DNA from: an uncultured Clostridia bacterium | Lineage (GTDB): Bacteria; Bacillota; Clostridia; Oscillospirales; Ruminococcaceae | Length of the DNA stretch: 64,000 nucleotides | Direction: 5' to 3' | NCBI GenBank assembly: GCA_946498095.1 | Contig: CAMMMX010000002.1 | Location: forward strand, 1 to 64,000 | The notes under the pieces: model-generated | Told to the model about the DNA's origin: nothing | What the model saw: only the letters and a program-made list of their open reading frames with translations | Databases searched by the model: none | Shown: piece after piece, positions 34,144 to 43,267 of the stretch | Numbering within the stretch: the first letter of the stretch is position 1 | Layout: every line of letters begins with the position of its first letter | Program-made: the position numbers and the translations under genes

Positions 34144-35154
34144 ATGGCGATTCTTGTAACCGGCGGCGCTGGTTTTATCGGTTCCCACACCTGTGTGGAG
34201 CTGCTTCAGTCAGGCGAGGAGGTTGTCATTTTTGACAGCTTTGCCAATAGTAAGCCGCGCGCTGTGGAGCTTATTGAGGAGCTGAGCGGCAAAAAGGTCC
34301 GCCTTTATCATGCGGATTTGTTAGACGCGAATGAAGTCGAACGTGCCTTTGCAGAGAATGCGATTGAAAGCGTTATCCATTTTGCTGGCCTGAAGGCGGT
34401 TGGCGAATCGGTCCAAAAGCCGCTGTTATACTACCACAATAACTTGACGGGTACCTTCCATCTCATTGACGCGATGCAGCGTCATGGTGTCAAACGTATC
34501 GTTTTCAGTTCGTCGGCGACGGTATATGGGATGCCCAAAGAGGTACCGATGCGCGAAGATTTTCCCACCGGACAGCCCGAAAACCCATATGGCCGTACCA
34601 AATTGATGATCGAACAGATTCTGACCGATATCCAGCGGGCGGATCCTACTTGGAGCGTTGTGCTGTTGCGCTACTTTAATCCGATTGGCGCGCATAAAAG
34701 CGGTAAAATCGGTGAGGATCCCAACGGGATCCCCAATAATCTGATGCCCTATATCTGCCAGGTAGCGGCCGGCAGGCTTGATCATCTCAACGTTTTCGGC
34801 AACGATTATCCAACGCATGACGGAACCGGTGTGCGCGACTATATCCATGTGGTCGATTTGGCGCGCGGACATGTCAAAGCGATTGCCAAGGCGCGCAGCT
34901 TTCAAGGAACGGAGATATACAATCTCGGTACAGGTATCGGTTACTCTGTGCTGGACGTTGTACATGCTTTCGAGCGCGCGTCCGGCGTAAAAATTCCGTA
35001 TCAGATTGCACCACGTCGAGCGGGGGACATTGCGGAATGCTTTGCCGATCCGGCTAAAGCAAAGCGGGAGCTTGGCTGGACGGCTCAGTATGGGCTGGAC
35101 GAGATGTGTGCCGATGCTTGGAACTTTATTCAAAAGAATCCCAATGGGTTGTAA
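34144..35154 (+). CDS. galE: UDP-glucose 4-epimerase
   Basis: A 336-residue SDR enzyme interconverting UDP-glucose and UDP-galactose. N-terminal NAD fold GGAGFIGSHTCVEL, HFAGLKAVGESVQKP, the catalytic SSSATVYG and YGRTKLMIE (Tyr-x-x-x-Lys), and FNPIGAHKSGKIGEDP. Galactose metabolism, Leloir pathway. It precedes the aminoglycoside nucleotidyltransferase-like gene by 20 bases. Confidence 0.97.
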   Translation: MAILVTGGAGFIGSHTCVELLQSGEEVVIFDSFANSKPRAVELIEELSGKKVRLYHADLLDANEVERAFAENAIESVIHFAGLKAVGESVQKPLLYYHNNLTGTFHLIDAMQRHGVKRIVFSSSATVYGMPKEVPMREDFPTGQPENPYGRTKLMIEQILTDIQRADPTWSVVLLRYFNPIGAHKSGKIGEDPNGIPNNLMPYICQVAAGRLDHLNVFGNDYPTHDGTGVRDYIHVVDLARGHVKAIAKARSFQGTEIYNLGTGIGYSVLDVVHAFERASGVKIPYQIAPRRAGDIAECFADPAKAKRELGWTAQYGLDEMCADAWNFIQKNPNGL

Positions 35155-35174
35155 ATCCACAGGGAGGGTTTTTT

Positions 35175-36056
35175 GTGCGGACACAGCAGCAGATGATGGA
35201 ACTCATTCTCGGGATTGCCCGCACGGATCCTCGGATCCGTGCGGTATGGATGAACGGTTCCCGGACAAACCCTCATGTGCCCAGGGACATTTTTCAAGAT
35301 TATGATATCGTTTATGCCGTGACAGACGTGCAGGGCTACGTCGACGACAGAAACTGGATTGACGTATTTGGGGAACGGATTGTGATGCAACGTCCGGACG
35401 AGTCCGTGCTGTTTGACGAAAAGCCGTCGCCTCTGCGGTATGCCTACCTGATGCAGTTTGCCGACGGCAACCGGATTGATCTGACGTTGTTGGACCTTTC
35501 TATCGCACGGCGTGAGGTCTTGTCGGACAAGCTGACGGTCGTCTTGCTGGATAAGGACAGCTTGTTGCCTCCTGTTCCGCCGCCCAGCGACGAAGATTAC
35601 CGTGTCAAGAAGCCAGATGCTGCGCATTTCAGTGACTGTTGCAACGAATTCTGGTGGGTGATGCCCTATGCGGCAAAGGGGCTGTGGCGCAGGGAAATCC
35701 TGTTTGCCAAGGAGCATATGGAACAGAATATCCGTCCGATGCTCTTGATGATGCTGGGGTGGGAAGTAGGCGTCCTGACAGGTTTTACTGTCAGTGTAGG
35801 AAAATGCGGCAAGTATTTGGACAAGTACCTGCCGAAAGAAAGATGGGAGGGCTTGCTGCGGACTTATTCCGCCGCGGATTATCCGTCGGTATGGGATGCG
35901 CTGCTGGAAATGGGGGAGCTTTTTCATGTCAGCGCTTGCAAAGTCGCGCAGGAATGCGGATTTTCCTATCCCTATGAGGATGACTGCCGTGTAATGGCAC
36001 ATCTGCGTCATGTGCGGCAGCTTCCGTCTACCGCAACTGAAATATATCCATCGTAG
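35175..36056 (+). CDS. aminoglycoside 6-adenylyltransferase-like protein
   Basis: A 293-residue protein related to AadE/AAD(6) enzymes, which transfer AMP to aminoglycosides such as streptomycin. The nucleotidyltransferase core is visible: VWMNGSRTNP with the following DYDIVYAVTD (DxD-type metal motif), then RIDLTLLD. The helical C-terminus (CNEFWWVMPYAAKGLWRREI) is also family-like. GTG 35175 with AGGGAGGG upstream is the likely start; an earlier frame runs into galE. Relatives of this chromosomal type are common in Clostridia and do not always confer resistance. Likely in an operon with galE. Confidence 0.8.
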   Translation: MRTQQQMMELILGIARTDPRIRAVWMNGSRTNPHVPRDIFQDYDIVYAVTDVQGYVDDRNWIDVFGERIVMQRPDESVLFDEKPSPLRYAYLMQFADGNRIDLTLLDLSIARREVLSDKLTVVLLDKDSLLPPVPPPSDEDYRVKKPDAAHFSDCCNEFWWVMPYAAKGLWRREILFAKEHMEQNIRPMLLMMLGWEVGVLTGFTVSVGKCGKYLDKYLPKERWEGLLRTYSAADYPSVWDALLEMGELFHVSACKVAQECGFSYPYEDDCRVMAHLRHVRQLPSTATEIYPS

Positions 36057-36061
36057 AAAGG

Positions 36062-36093
36062 AACGCCCGGAGCTATCGTATCCGGGCGTTTTT
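36062..36093 (+). terminator. intrinsic terminator
   Basis: AACGCCCGGA pairs with TCCGGGCGTT, followed by TTT. Ends the galE operon. Confidence 0.9.
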
Positions 36094-36167
36094 GTGAATA
36101 GGGCCGAACCTGAAAGAGTGAATGAAAAAGGTTGCGTTACATATGAGAAAATAAGGAGAAGTCCACA

Positions 36168-36783
36168 CTGAAACGGAAGAATATACACATCCGTATTGCG
36201 ACAATGGATGATGCAGAAATCATCTTGGGTATTTACGCGCCCTATGCCGAAAAAACGGCAATTACTTTTGAGTGTGAATTGCCGAGCTTGGAAGTTTTTC
36301 GGAAGAGGGTGAAAACCACATTGGAAAAATACCCTTTTCTTGTAGTGGAGGAAGACCGTCACATCCTTGGCTATGCCTATACAGGTGCGTTTGTAGGAAG
36401 AGCGGCCTATCATTGGGCGGCGGAGACGACGATTTAAGACGACGATTTATCTGAGAGAAGACGTCAGAAAGAGGGGGATTGGCAGAAGGTTATATGGTGT
36501 TTTGGAGAGTATTTCTAAAGCACAAAATATTCTTAATTTGAATGCCTGTATTGCTTATCCGGAAAAGGATGATCAATATTTAACCAAGAACAGCGTACAA
36601 TTTTATATGCATTTAGGATACCGTATGGTCGGAAAATTCCACAACTGTGGGTACAAATTTCATACATGGTATCATATGGTTTGGATGGAGAAACTGATTG
36701 GGATTCATCGCGACATTCCGGATCCTCTGGTCTATTTTCCGGATCTCAGTGTGGAAACCCTGAATAACTGTGGGGTACAGTAG
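36168..36783 (+). pseudogene. GNAT acetyltransferase disrupted by a 13-bp tandem duplication
   Basis: Two frames together encode one phosphinothricin-acetyltransferase-like GNAT protein of about 200 residues. The first half runs from ATMDDAEIILGIYAPYAEKT to AAYHWAAETTI, then a stop. The second half continues TTIYLREDVRKRGIGRRLYG (acetyl-CoA loop RxxGIG) to the end at 36783. Between them AGACGACGATTTA is exactly repeated at 36424-36436 and 36437-36449; removing one copy restores the frame. Possible start is CTG 36168 after AAGGAG, or ATG 36204. As it stands no full enzyme is made. Confidence 0.85.
36424..36449 (+). repeat. 13-bp perfect tandem duplication
   Basis: Two adjacent copies of AGACGACGATTTA. 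The duplication introduces TAA and shifts the frame of the GNAT gene. Confidence 0.95.
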
Positions 36784-36785
36784 AG

Positions 36786-36917
36786 TTTCCTGAGGACAAG
36801 AAAAAAGAGCTTGCACAGAAACGCCGGGAACTGGACAGGGCAAAAAAGCAGCGCATTGGTGAAATTGACAGCCTCATCCAGAAAATCTATGAGGACAATG
36901 CAGCCGACCTCGGATCC
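36786..36917 (+). pseudogene. relic of a large serine recombinase
   Basis: An open stretch of about 44 codons without a start reads DKKKELAQKRRELDRAKKQ followed by RIGEIDSLIQKIYEDNA. This is the coiled-coil 'xxKRIxELDxLIxKLYEDN' segment of large serine recombinases from Tn4451/CTn-type elements. The catalytic domain and C-terminus are missing. It begins directly after the broken GNAT gene, marking a former element boundary or insertion scar. Confidence 0.72.
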
Positions 36918-37070
36918 GACTTCACTTGTATCCTCTTACCTCGTAACTCGTAAAGAGGTCATAAGCTTCCTATGAGCAGCTTGCTCGTACACACTTCACA
37001 TCATGCTGGAAACGAGAACTTTTTTGCCCTGCCTCCCCCGGCAAAACTTTCAGATTTTCGTCATCCATGA

Positions 37071-37105
37071 AAAATCCCCCCCCTGACGCAGCGCGTCAAG
37101 GGGGG
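37071..37105 (-). terminator. intrinsic terminator
   Basis: On the minus strand a G/C-rich stem (CCCCCC, TGACGC with GCGTCA, GGGGGG) is followed by ATTTTT. Ends the YIP1 gene. Confidence 0.8.
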
Positions 37106-37136
37106 AAACTCTCATATCAGCCAGTCCGTATGGGCT

Positions 37137-37910
37137 TTACATAATAACTGCCAAGAGAATGAAAATTGCTATCAACTGGGAAACATAGGTCAGCGTGCAA
37201 ATCCACAGCATTCTATCCGTCTGCGTTTCTCCGACGGCGCCTCTCACCGCCACACAGCCATACATAGCCGACGCAATATAGCCGACCAAGAACAACACCA
37301 AAGACCACGATGGCAGAAAAGCAGCGAAAATCATAGCCAGAAACATGCATACAGTCATAGGAATTGATGCCTTTGCAAAATTAACATAAAGACCGCGCAA
37401 GGAAACTGGATGGTTGCCCAGAATCAGCTTACACCACAGAAGCGCCAACAGCGGCAGGATAGCGAATGTGATGATATTGAAAATGACGCTCTTAAACACC
37501 ATCAAAAATCCAAGTGACGGAATAAAAATACTACCTAAGCGCGCTACCGGAGATATCGCCAGAAAGATAAAGAACAAAATTGTCATCAGTAGCTGTACGC
37601 CAACGAAGACGAAAAGGTTCGGTAAACTGCCTTTGCCGCCTTCCATTGCTTTACTAGGCGACTTAATCAATTCCAGCAATTCCGCACCGAGCTTATGAAA
37701 GAAAACCCCTATCGGAGCGGGCTGAGGCGTATACTGCGGAGGCATCTGCCCCCCTTGCGGCGGCGTCCCCTGCGCCGGCTGCTGCGCCCCCATATTCCAA
37801 CTGCCCTGCGCACCTGAAGCAGGCTGCTGCGATTGGCCTTGCGTGTTCATGCAATCACAGACTTGCCCGTCCTGTAGCTCTTTTCCACATTGGGAGCAAT
37901 ATGAAGTCAT
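37137..37910 (-). CDS. zinc-ribbon YIP1-family membrane protein
   Basis: A 257-residue protein. An N-terminal zinc ribbon (YCSQCGKELQDGQVCDC) is followed by a Gln/Pro/Gly-rich linker at about 22-70, then five helices of the YIP1/DUF1282 family. The external partner is unknown. Proteins of this build, zinc ribbon plus membrane domain, are common in Clostridia without assigned function. Monocistronic, with its own promoter and terminator. Confidence 0.82.
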   Translation of the reverse strand: MTSYCSQCGKELQDGQVCDCMNTQGQSQQPASGAQGSWNMGAQQPAQGTPPQGGQMPPQYTPQPAPIGVFFHKLGAELLELIKSPSKAMEGGKGSLPNLFVFVGVQLLMTILFFIFLAISPVARLGSIFIPSLGFLMVFKSVIFNIITFAILPLLALLWCKLILGNHPVSLRGLYVNFAKASIPMTVCMFLAMIFAAFLPSWSLVLFLVGYIASAMYGCVAVRGAVGETQTDRMLWICTLTYVSQLIAIFILLAVIM

Positions 37911-37952
37911 AACAAATCCTCCCTAAATTTTTTTCGTTTGATTTCTATAAAA

Positions 37953-37981
37953 AGCATAGCATGATTTCCCGTTTCTGTCAA
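37953..37981 (-). promoter_or_regulatory. sigma-A promoter of the YIP1 gene
   Basis: On the minus strand: TTGACA, 17 bases, TATGCT. Confidence 0.75.
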
Positions 37982-38064
37982 TAGCAGTTGTGTTTGTGCA
38001 CCACTACACCTGTCATATCATCCACCATCCGAGACAAACCTTCTGTGCCCTTCATAAAGAACAC

Positions 38065-38093
38065 TTGATGTTTTCGCCGCCATATGGGATAAT
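38065..38093 (+). promoter_or_regulatory. promoter of the methyltransferase-endonuclease pair
   Basis: TTGATG, 17 bases, GATAAT, 39 bases before the methyltransferase start. Confidence 0.6.
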
Positions 38094-38131
38094 AGGATTG
38101 TATCCGCTATGAAGAAAGGGTTGTCGGAAAG

Positions 38132-38986
38132 GTGAAAAAAATCAAATCGGTGGCCCCGGTTGTCAAGTGGGCTGGTGGAAAACGTCAGCTACTCGACGTG
38201 TTGGTTCCGTTACTTCCCGCACGCATAACGTCCTATTGCGAGCCGTTCGTCGGCGGCGGCGCGCTTTGGCTCTATAGACAGCCTTTCAGGGCATATATCA
38301 ACGACATCAACACAGAACTTATCAATCTCTATACGGTCATCCGCGATGACGTGGAATCGCTGATTGAATCCCTTCGCTTACACCGCAATGACGCCACATA
38401 TTTTTACGAAATCCGCAGCTGGGATCGCGATCCGGAAGCTTACCAAGCCCTACCCTGTGCGGTACGGGCATCCCGGCTGCTTTACTTGAACAAAACCTGT
38501 TATAACGGACTGTTCCGGGTGAACAGCGCAGGAGAATTCAACACTCCGTTTGGGCATTACAAAAATCCCAATATCGTCAATGAAACCACACTGCGGGCGG
38601 TCAGCCGGTATTTTAACAAGGCGGAGCTTACCTTCACCAGTACGGATTATGCCTATGTACTGGAGTCACTGCCCAAAGGAAGCTTTGTCTACCTTGATCC
38701 TCCTTATGATCCAGTATCTGAAACAGCAAATTTCACCAGTTATACCAAAGGCGGTTTTGGAAAAGCCGAACAGATACGGCTCCGTGAATGCTGTGATGAC
38801 CTAAACCGGCGAGGGATCCGTTTTATGCTCTCTAATTCTGCTACCGACTTCATTTTGGAACAGTATCAAAACTATCATATCACCATCGTGAAAGCCAAAC
38901 GCGCGGTAAATTCCGATGCCGCCAAGCGCGGTGAAATCGACGAAGTGGTGGTGAGAAACTATGCCAGTCCAAAAAGGAAAGAATGA
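38132..38986 (+). CDS. Dam/DpnM-type DNA adenine methyltransferase
   Basis: A 284-residue class alpha N6-adenine DNA methyltransferase. The AdoMet-binding motif is KWAGGKRQLL at 12-21 (FxGxK type) and the catalytic motif is VYLDPPYDP with the DPPY at about 189-192. The CEPFVGGGALW segment and the YNGLFRVNSAGEFNTPFG region match Dam/DpnM enzymes, most of which recognise GATC; the target here is an inference. It starts with GTG. Its last 26 bases overlap the gene of a PD-(D/E)XK protein, forming a restriction-modification operon with methyltransferase first. Confidence 0.92.
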   Translation: MKKIKSVAPVVKWAGGKRQLLDVLVPLLPARITSYCEPFVGGGALWLYRQPFRAYINDINTELINLYTVIRDDVESLIESLRLHRNDATYFYEIRSWDRDPEAYQALPCAVRASRLLYLNKTCYNGLFRVNSAGEFNTPFGHYKNPNIVNETTLRAVSRYFNKAELTFTSTDYAYVLESLPKGSFVYLDPPYDPVSETANFTSYTKGGFGKAEQIRLRECCDDLNRRGIRFMLSNSATDFILEQYQNYHITIVKAKRAVNSDAAKRGEIDEVVVRNYASPKRKE

Positions 38987-40256
38987 CATCGCCTGGGAAC
39001 AGCTGTTTGCACGTTACGACATCCTCCGAAAGATTGATAAGGATGGACAATTCATCATTTCGGCGGACCAAATACGCGAATACCGGGAACCCCGTTTAAT
39101 GGCAAAGTTCGATCACCGGATCAACCTGCCGCAGGTTTTTGCCCAAAATGGTTTATCCATCCTGCCGATTTCCCGGGGGGACTACATGATTTCTCATTTT
39201 GAAGCTTATCACCTCTTTGACAAAGAGGAACCTGTACCGATACGGGCCTCCTTGCCTGCACATCTGGAAAGCCTTGATCCCGGGAATATCCCGAGCGAAG
39301 CAATCGCCGTAAACTGTGCGCTGGCGTCCGGTATACTGGCAGATTTTCTGGGCGAAAATAGATTAGCTGCTACCGTATCCGGACGGATGACGTCGGACTG
39401 CTTTGACTTCAAGATCCGCCATACCCGTACCGGATGCAATATCCCGGTTGCGGTGGATCATGCGCAAATCGAAATTGACGCTGCCTATGAAGGCACGCAT
39501 TCCCTTACACTAATGGAAGCGAAACGGGACGTATCGGAGGATTTTCTGATCCGTCAGCTTTACTATCCGTTCCGTGTATGGAGCTCGAGAGTCCACAAAC
39601 CGGTACGTCCGGTGTTTTTGGTTTACTCCAACGGCATTTTTAGCCTGTATGAATATGCTTTTTCCGATCCAAGCCACTACAATTCCCTTCAATTGGTCCG
39701 ACATCGAAACTATACACTGGAGGACACCGCCATTACACGTGTGGATCTCGAACGCCTGTTGCAGGATCTCCCCTGCAACCCGGAGCCGGAAATCCCATTC
39801 CCGCAGGCAGACAGCATCAAGCGGGTCATCAATTTATGTGAGCTGCTGCTCAGTGGCTCTTTATCCCGGGAGGAAATTACGCAGCGCTATGCATTTGACG
39901 CCCGCCAGACCAATTACTATACCGATGCAGGACGCTACCTCGGTTTGATAGAGCGGACGCAGCAGCAACGGCAAACCCAATATCACCTGACTGAAGTTGG
40001 ACGCCGTATCATGCGGCTGCCCTATCGCCGCCGCCAGTTGGGAATTTGCGGACAGATCCTCCAGCATGCCGTTTTTCGGCGTGCCTTGTGCCTGACACTG
40101 AAAGCTGGATCTGTCCCTGACCGAAGCCGGATTGTTTCTATCATGAAGCAGTCCAACCTCTTTCACATTGGACAGGACAGTACCTACCTGCGCCGCGCGT
40201 CAACGGTATGCGGATGGACACATTGGATGTATGAACTGATGGATCCAGCCACGTGA
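38961..40256 (+). CDS. probable type II restriction endonuclease
   Basis: A 431-residue partner of the methyltransferase. A PD-(D/E)XK nuclease core is visible: QIEIDAAYEG with Asp173, then SLTLMEAKRDVS with Glu186 and Lys188, the D-x12-ExK spacing of the fold. The C-terminal 130 residues resemble a winged helix (LLLSGSLSREEITQRYAF ... YHLTEVGRRI), a DNA-reading domain. It does not resemble DpnII or MboI directly. Overlap with the methyltransferase gene and gene order support an R-M system; cleavage specificity is presumably that of the methyltransferase. GTGGTGAG before ATG 38961 serves as ribosome binding site. Confidence 0.82.
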   Translation: MPVQKGKNDIAWEQLFARYDILRKIDKDGQFIISADQIREYREPRLMAKFDHRINLPQVFAQNGLSILPISRGDYMISHFEAYHLFDKEEPVPIRASLPAHLESLDPGNIPSEAIAVNCALASGILADFLGENRLAATVSGRMTSDCFDFKIRHTRTGCNIPVAVDHAQIEIDAAYEGTHSLTLMEAKRDVSEDFLIRQLYYPFRVWSSRVHKPVRPVFLVYSNGIFSLYEYAFSDPSHYNSLQLVRHRNYTLEDTAITRVDLERLLQDLPCNPEPEIPFPQADSIKRVINLCELLLSGSLSREEITQRYAFDARQTNYYTDAGRYLGLIERTQQQRQTQYHLTEVGRRIMRLPYRRRQLGICGQILQHAVFRRALCLTLKAGSVPDRSRIVSIMKQSNLFHIGQDSTYLRRASTVCGWTHWMYELMDPAT

Positions 40257-40339
40257 TCCATGTGGGACGATGAAAAGCAATCGAGAATTCTCAGTATGCT
40301 TAAGTTTTGCTCAACGAACGAGCGGACTCCATAGATGAC

Positions 40340-41076
40340 ATCGGAAAAGTAAGAATCGCACAAAGATCAATCATATGGTGATGCTTATAAATACAATCAT
40401 TATCAGAAATAGATACCACGCTGTCAGGAACCGTTTTAGCTTTTTCAACTCGAAAGGATTTTTTAGCGCTTTCCGTTGCATTTACAGCTCGTGATGTTAT
40501 CACAGCTGTTTTAGGTTTGGACAATAACTTGATCGAAAAAATCATAAGTGAAAGTATGGACGAATAGGAGATGTCCCAATTAGACAATGCGGTGATTCAG
40601 TCGGTTTACAGGCTTTTTTCCGCGAAGAAACAGGCAGTCTGGTCTGAATTTTTGCGAAAAAATATTACGCAGGAGGTCATATATGACATTCTCTGTGGCT
40701 CCTGTGGCAAACAGTTTCTTCAAAGTATCATCCAAATCGGTCAGGCGGATGAAATTTACGCGGCCAATAGTTGGATAAAAGAAAATTTCCGCCATGCGTT
40801 CAAAGTAGAGAAACTGGCAGAACAAAGAAATATGAGCGTTTCTCTTTTTCATCAGAAATTTAAAAGCGCTGTGGGGAGGGGGCCGCTGCAATGTCAAAAG
40901 AGACTGCGTCTCACCGAAGCCAGACGGTTAATGCTAGACGATAACAAAATGAAACCGAAGCGTCTATGGAGCTGGGATATGAAAGCCTTTCACAGTTTAT
41001 TCGGGATTACCGGAATTTGTTTGGAGCAGCTCCAAAAGAGGATATTCTCCATATTCAGAAGCTTCTAAAGAAATAA
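40340..41076 (+). pseudogene. broken AraC-family regulator (AraC_N type)
   Basis: Fragments across several frames form an AraC_N-plus-HTH regulator. SEIDTTLSGTVLAFSTRKDF comes from the sensor domain; an in-frame TAG at 40565 interrupts it. From 40571 the frame gives SQLDNAVIQSVYRLF, AANSWIKENFRHAFKVEKLA and the helix-turn-helix MSVSLFHQKFKSAVGRGPLQ. Near 40945 another frameshift is needed to continue MELGYESLSQFIRDY RNLFG to the stop at 41076. At least one stop and two frame changes make it non-functional. The usual target of such genes is an adjacent oxidoreductase. Confidence 0.8.
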
Positions 41077-41143
41077 GCAAGTTTTTGAGAGGAATAGGCA
41101 AGCGGGATAAATCGATCATTTGATATACTTTCATTGATAGGAA

Positions 41144-41175
41144 GTCATGCCCCCGGCAAAGCCGGGGGGCATGAC
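41144..41175. other. long GC-rich hairpin
   Basis: GTCATGCCCCCGGC and GCCGGGGGGCATGAC pair around AAA with one unpaired G. It lies in the last codons of the FtsX fragment and may terminate convergent transcripts; no T-run follows. Confidence 0.7.
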
Positions 41176-42044
41176 TGGATGGAGATTTTGCATTCCTGGG
41201 ATTTCTTCCAAGTTCCCCGGATAGCGTTCACGGGAGAAATCCGGCGGATCTTCCCGGTGCGGAGCCAAACGAAGCCCATCAGCAGGAGAAGAATGACTGC
41301 CAAAGCGATCAAGCAAATCCCCATAGGCAATGTAGACGGGATCAACAATCCCGTGGTGGTCACCTTCATTCGGCAAACAAGACCGGATGACGGGATGGAA
41401 AGGAGAGTTCCCACGGCCATACCGCACACAGCGGTCATCTGATATTGCAAAAGCTGGATTGCCCGCAGTTTCCTGCTGGTAACCCCCATGGTTTTGAGGT
41501 TTCCCATATTCGTATAATCCTGTTCGATGGTGCTGCCGATGCTGTGGGAGAGCACCGCTATGGATGCCAGAAGCAGGATCACCACAAAGGCCAGCAAGAG
41601 GCTGGTGAACACATTCTGCAAGGTCAGTATAAAGCCAGCAACGGCATCTTTGCTGTGGATGAATTCCACGTAGCTTGTCAGGCTGGTATTCTCGTTCAAA
41701 AAAGCATTGAACTGAGCCGCGGTCAAAGTGCTACCGGAAATTTGAGAAATGTGCAGCATAAACCCTTCCCTGGCCAGACTGTCCGCGCCGGATTCCTCAA
41801 TCATCCCGGCGATTTCCTCATGATCCTGCCCGTTTATCAGAAACCCCTTCATCCCGATCATGGAACTTCCCATAAAAGGGTCTTCGTAAAATCCTGCCAC
41901 CGTAAAGGTTATATCCCCTCCGCTGCGGGCAATGGGAAAGGTAATGGTATCCCCAACCTGAACCCCAAACATGGAGGCCATAGAGGCAGAAACATAGACT
42001 TCTCCCGGTGTGATTTCTTCCGGAGCATCCCCATAACCAGACAA
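41145..42044 (-). pseudogene. truncated FtsX-type ABC permease
   Basis: A 299-residue frame corresponds to the middle of a much longer FtsX/MacB-like permease: an external domain (YVSASMASMFGVQVGDTITF), then three helices with NLKTMGVTSRKLRAIQLLQY, the coupling motif. The N-terminal helix is missing and the second half expected of an ~800-residue permease is absent. No ATP-binding protein is nearby. A ribosome binding site (AAGGAGG) upstream points to an ATG in another frame, supporting truncation. Probably inactive. Confidence 0.75.
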
Positions 42045-42191
42045 ATCATTTGAAAGCCTCCTTACACTTTCATTTCTACAATCTCAGTATATCTGTTTGG
42101 AAACTACATATCAAATACTTATTTTTTATCAATTTCCATAATTGACTTTTATATAATTTCCCAATATACTAAATGACAGGAGGCGATCCAA

Positions 42192-43085
42192 ATGGAACTG
42201 CGTGTATTAGAATATTTTTTAGCGGTGGCAAGAGAACAGAATATTACTGCCGCTGCTGAATCTCTGCATATCTCTCAGCCCGCCTTGTCCACACAGCTCA
42301 AAAACATGGAGGACGAGTTGGGAAAACAGCTTTTGATTCGTGGAGTGAAAGGTTCACGCAAGGTTATTTTGACAGAGGAAGGGATGATCCTGCGCAAGCG
42401 TGCAGAGGAGATTCTCTCGCTTGTCAAGCGGACAGAAAATGAGATAATCCAATCCGATGAAACCATTACTGGCAATGTGTTTATCGGGACAGGGGAGACC
42501 GAAATTGTACGTTTGTTCGCCATGGTTGCCAAGAAACTGCAAAAAAAATATCCAGATATCCGATACCATATCTCCAGCGGAAATGCGGAGCATGTATTGG
42601 AATATCTGGATAAGGGCCTCATTGATTTTGGGCTGCTTTTTACGGAGATCGATTCGCAGAAATATGAGGCCATTCCGGTTCCCATCAAAGATACTTGGGG
42701 TGTTTTAATGCGGAAGGATTCTCCCTTGGCCGAAAAAGAAGTAATCTGTCCAGAGGATCTATGGGATAAACCTCTGATTGTTTCCCACCAAAAAGGGGAT
42801 GACGGATATCTGAATCAATGGCTTCAGCGAGAAGAGTCAGAACTGCATATCGTGGCCACTTACAACCTGCTTTTTAACGCTTCTCTATTGGTGGATGAAG
42901 GACTTGGATACGCTCTGTGCTATGATAAGCTCATCAATACCCAGGGCAGCAATCTCTGCTTCCGTCCTCTTTCTCCTCAGCTGGAAGCTCCTGGCTTTAT
43001 TGTTTGGAAAAAATATCAGGTGTTTTCCAAGGCTGCAAATATCTTTTTGCAATGCCTGCGGGAAATGCTTGAAACGGAAATATAA
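42192..43085 (+). CDS. LysR-family transcriptional regulator
   Basis: A 297-residue regulator. N-terminal helix-turn-helix EQNITAAAESLHISQPALST and the effector-binding domain beginning near 90 with GNVFIGTGETEIVRLF. Intact throughout. AGGAGG lies 8 bases before the ATG. The gene upstream on the opposite strand is the permease fragment, the usual LysR target position, so its original target may have been lost. Confidence 0.93.
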   Translation: MELRVLEYFLAVAREQNITAAAESLHISQPALSTQLKNMEDELGKQLLIRGVKGSRKVILTEEGMILRKRAEEILSLVKRTENEIIQSDETITGNVFIGTGETEIVRLFAMVAKKLQKKYPDIRYHISSGNAEHVLEYLDKGLIDFGLLFTEIDSQKYEAIPVPIKDTWGVLMRKDSPLAEKEVICPEDLWDKPLIVSHQKGDDGYLNQWLQREESELHIVATYNLLFNASLLVDEGLGYALCYDKLINTQGSNLCFRPLSPQLEAPGFIVWKKYQVFSKAANIFLQCLREMLETEI

Positions 43086-43152
43086 AGAATGGACCAGAAT
43101 TTATCGTTTTTCTTATCAATTCTTATACCAAACTAAATAGAAAGGCAACAAG

Positions 43153-43196
43153 GGTGCCGTGACGTAAAGGATGAATTCCTTTTACGCGTCATGGCA
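43153..43196. terminator. convergent hairpin
   Basis: GTGCCGTGACG...TAAAGGA pairs with TTCCTTTTACGCGTCATGGCAC with small mismatches. It separates the convergent LysR and aldo/keto reductase genes; no T-run. Confidence 0.55.
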
Positions 43197-43267
43197 CAAT
43201 CAATTTGTCATTCTACATGAATGATTGGAATCAATTCCTTTTAGAACAAAGGGGTATTGTGTCAAAA

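Noticed and set aside
35130..36413. 427-codon minus-strand frame opposite the adenylyltransferase
   Set aside because: It is long but antisense to a gene with clear domain motifs, spans the terminator and the GNAT gene, and has no family features.
40300..40587. Minus-strand 95-codon frame
   Set aside because: It is antisense to the AraC pseudogene and has no ribosome binding site.
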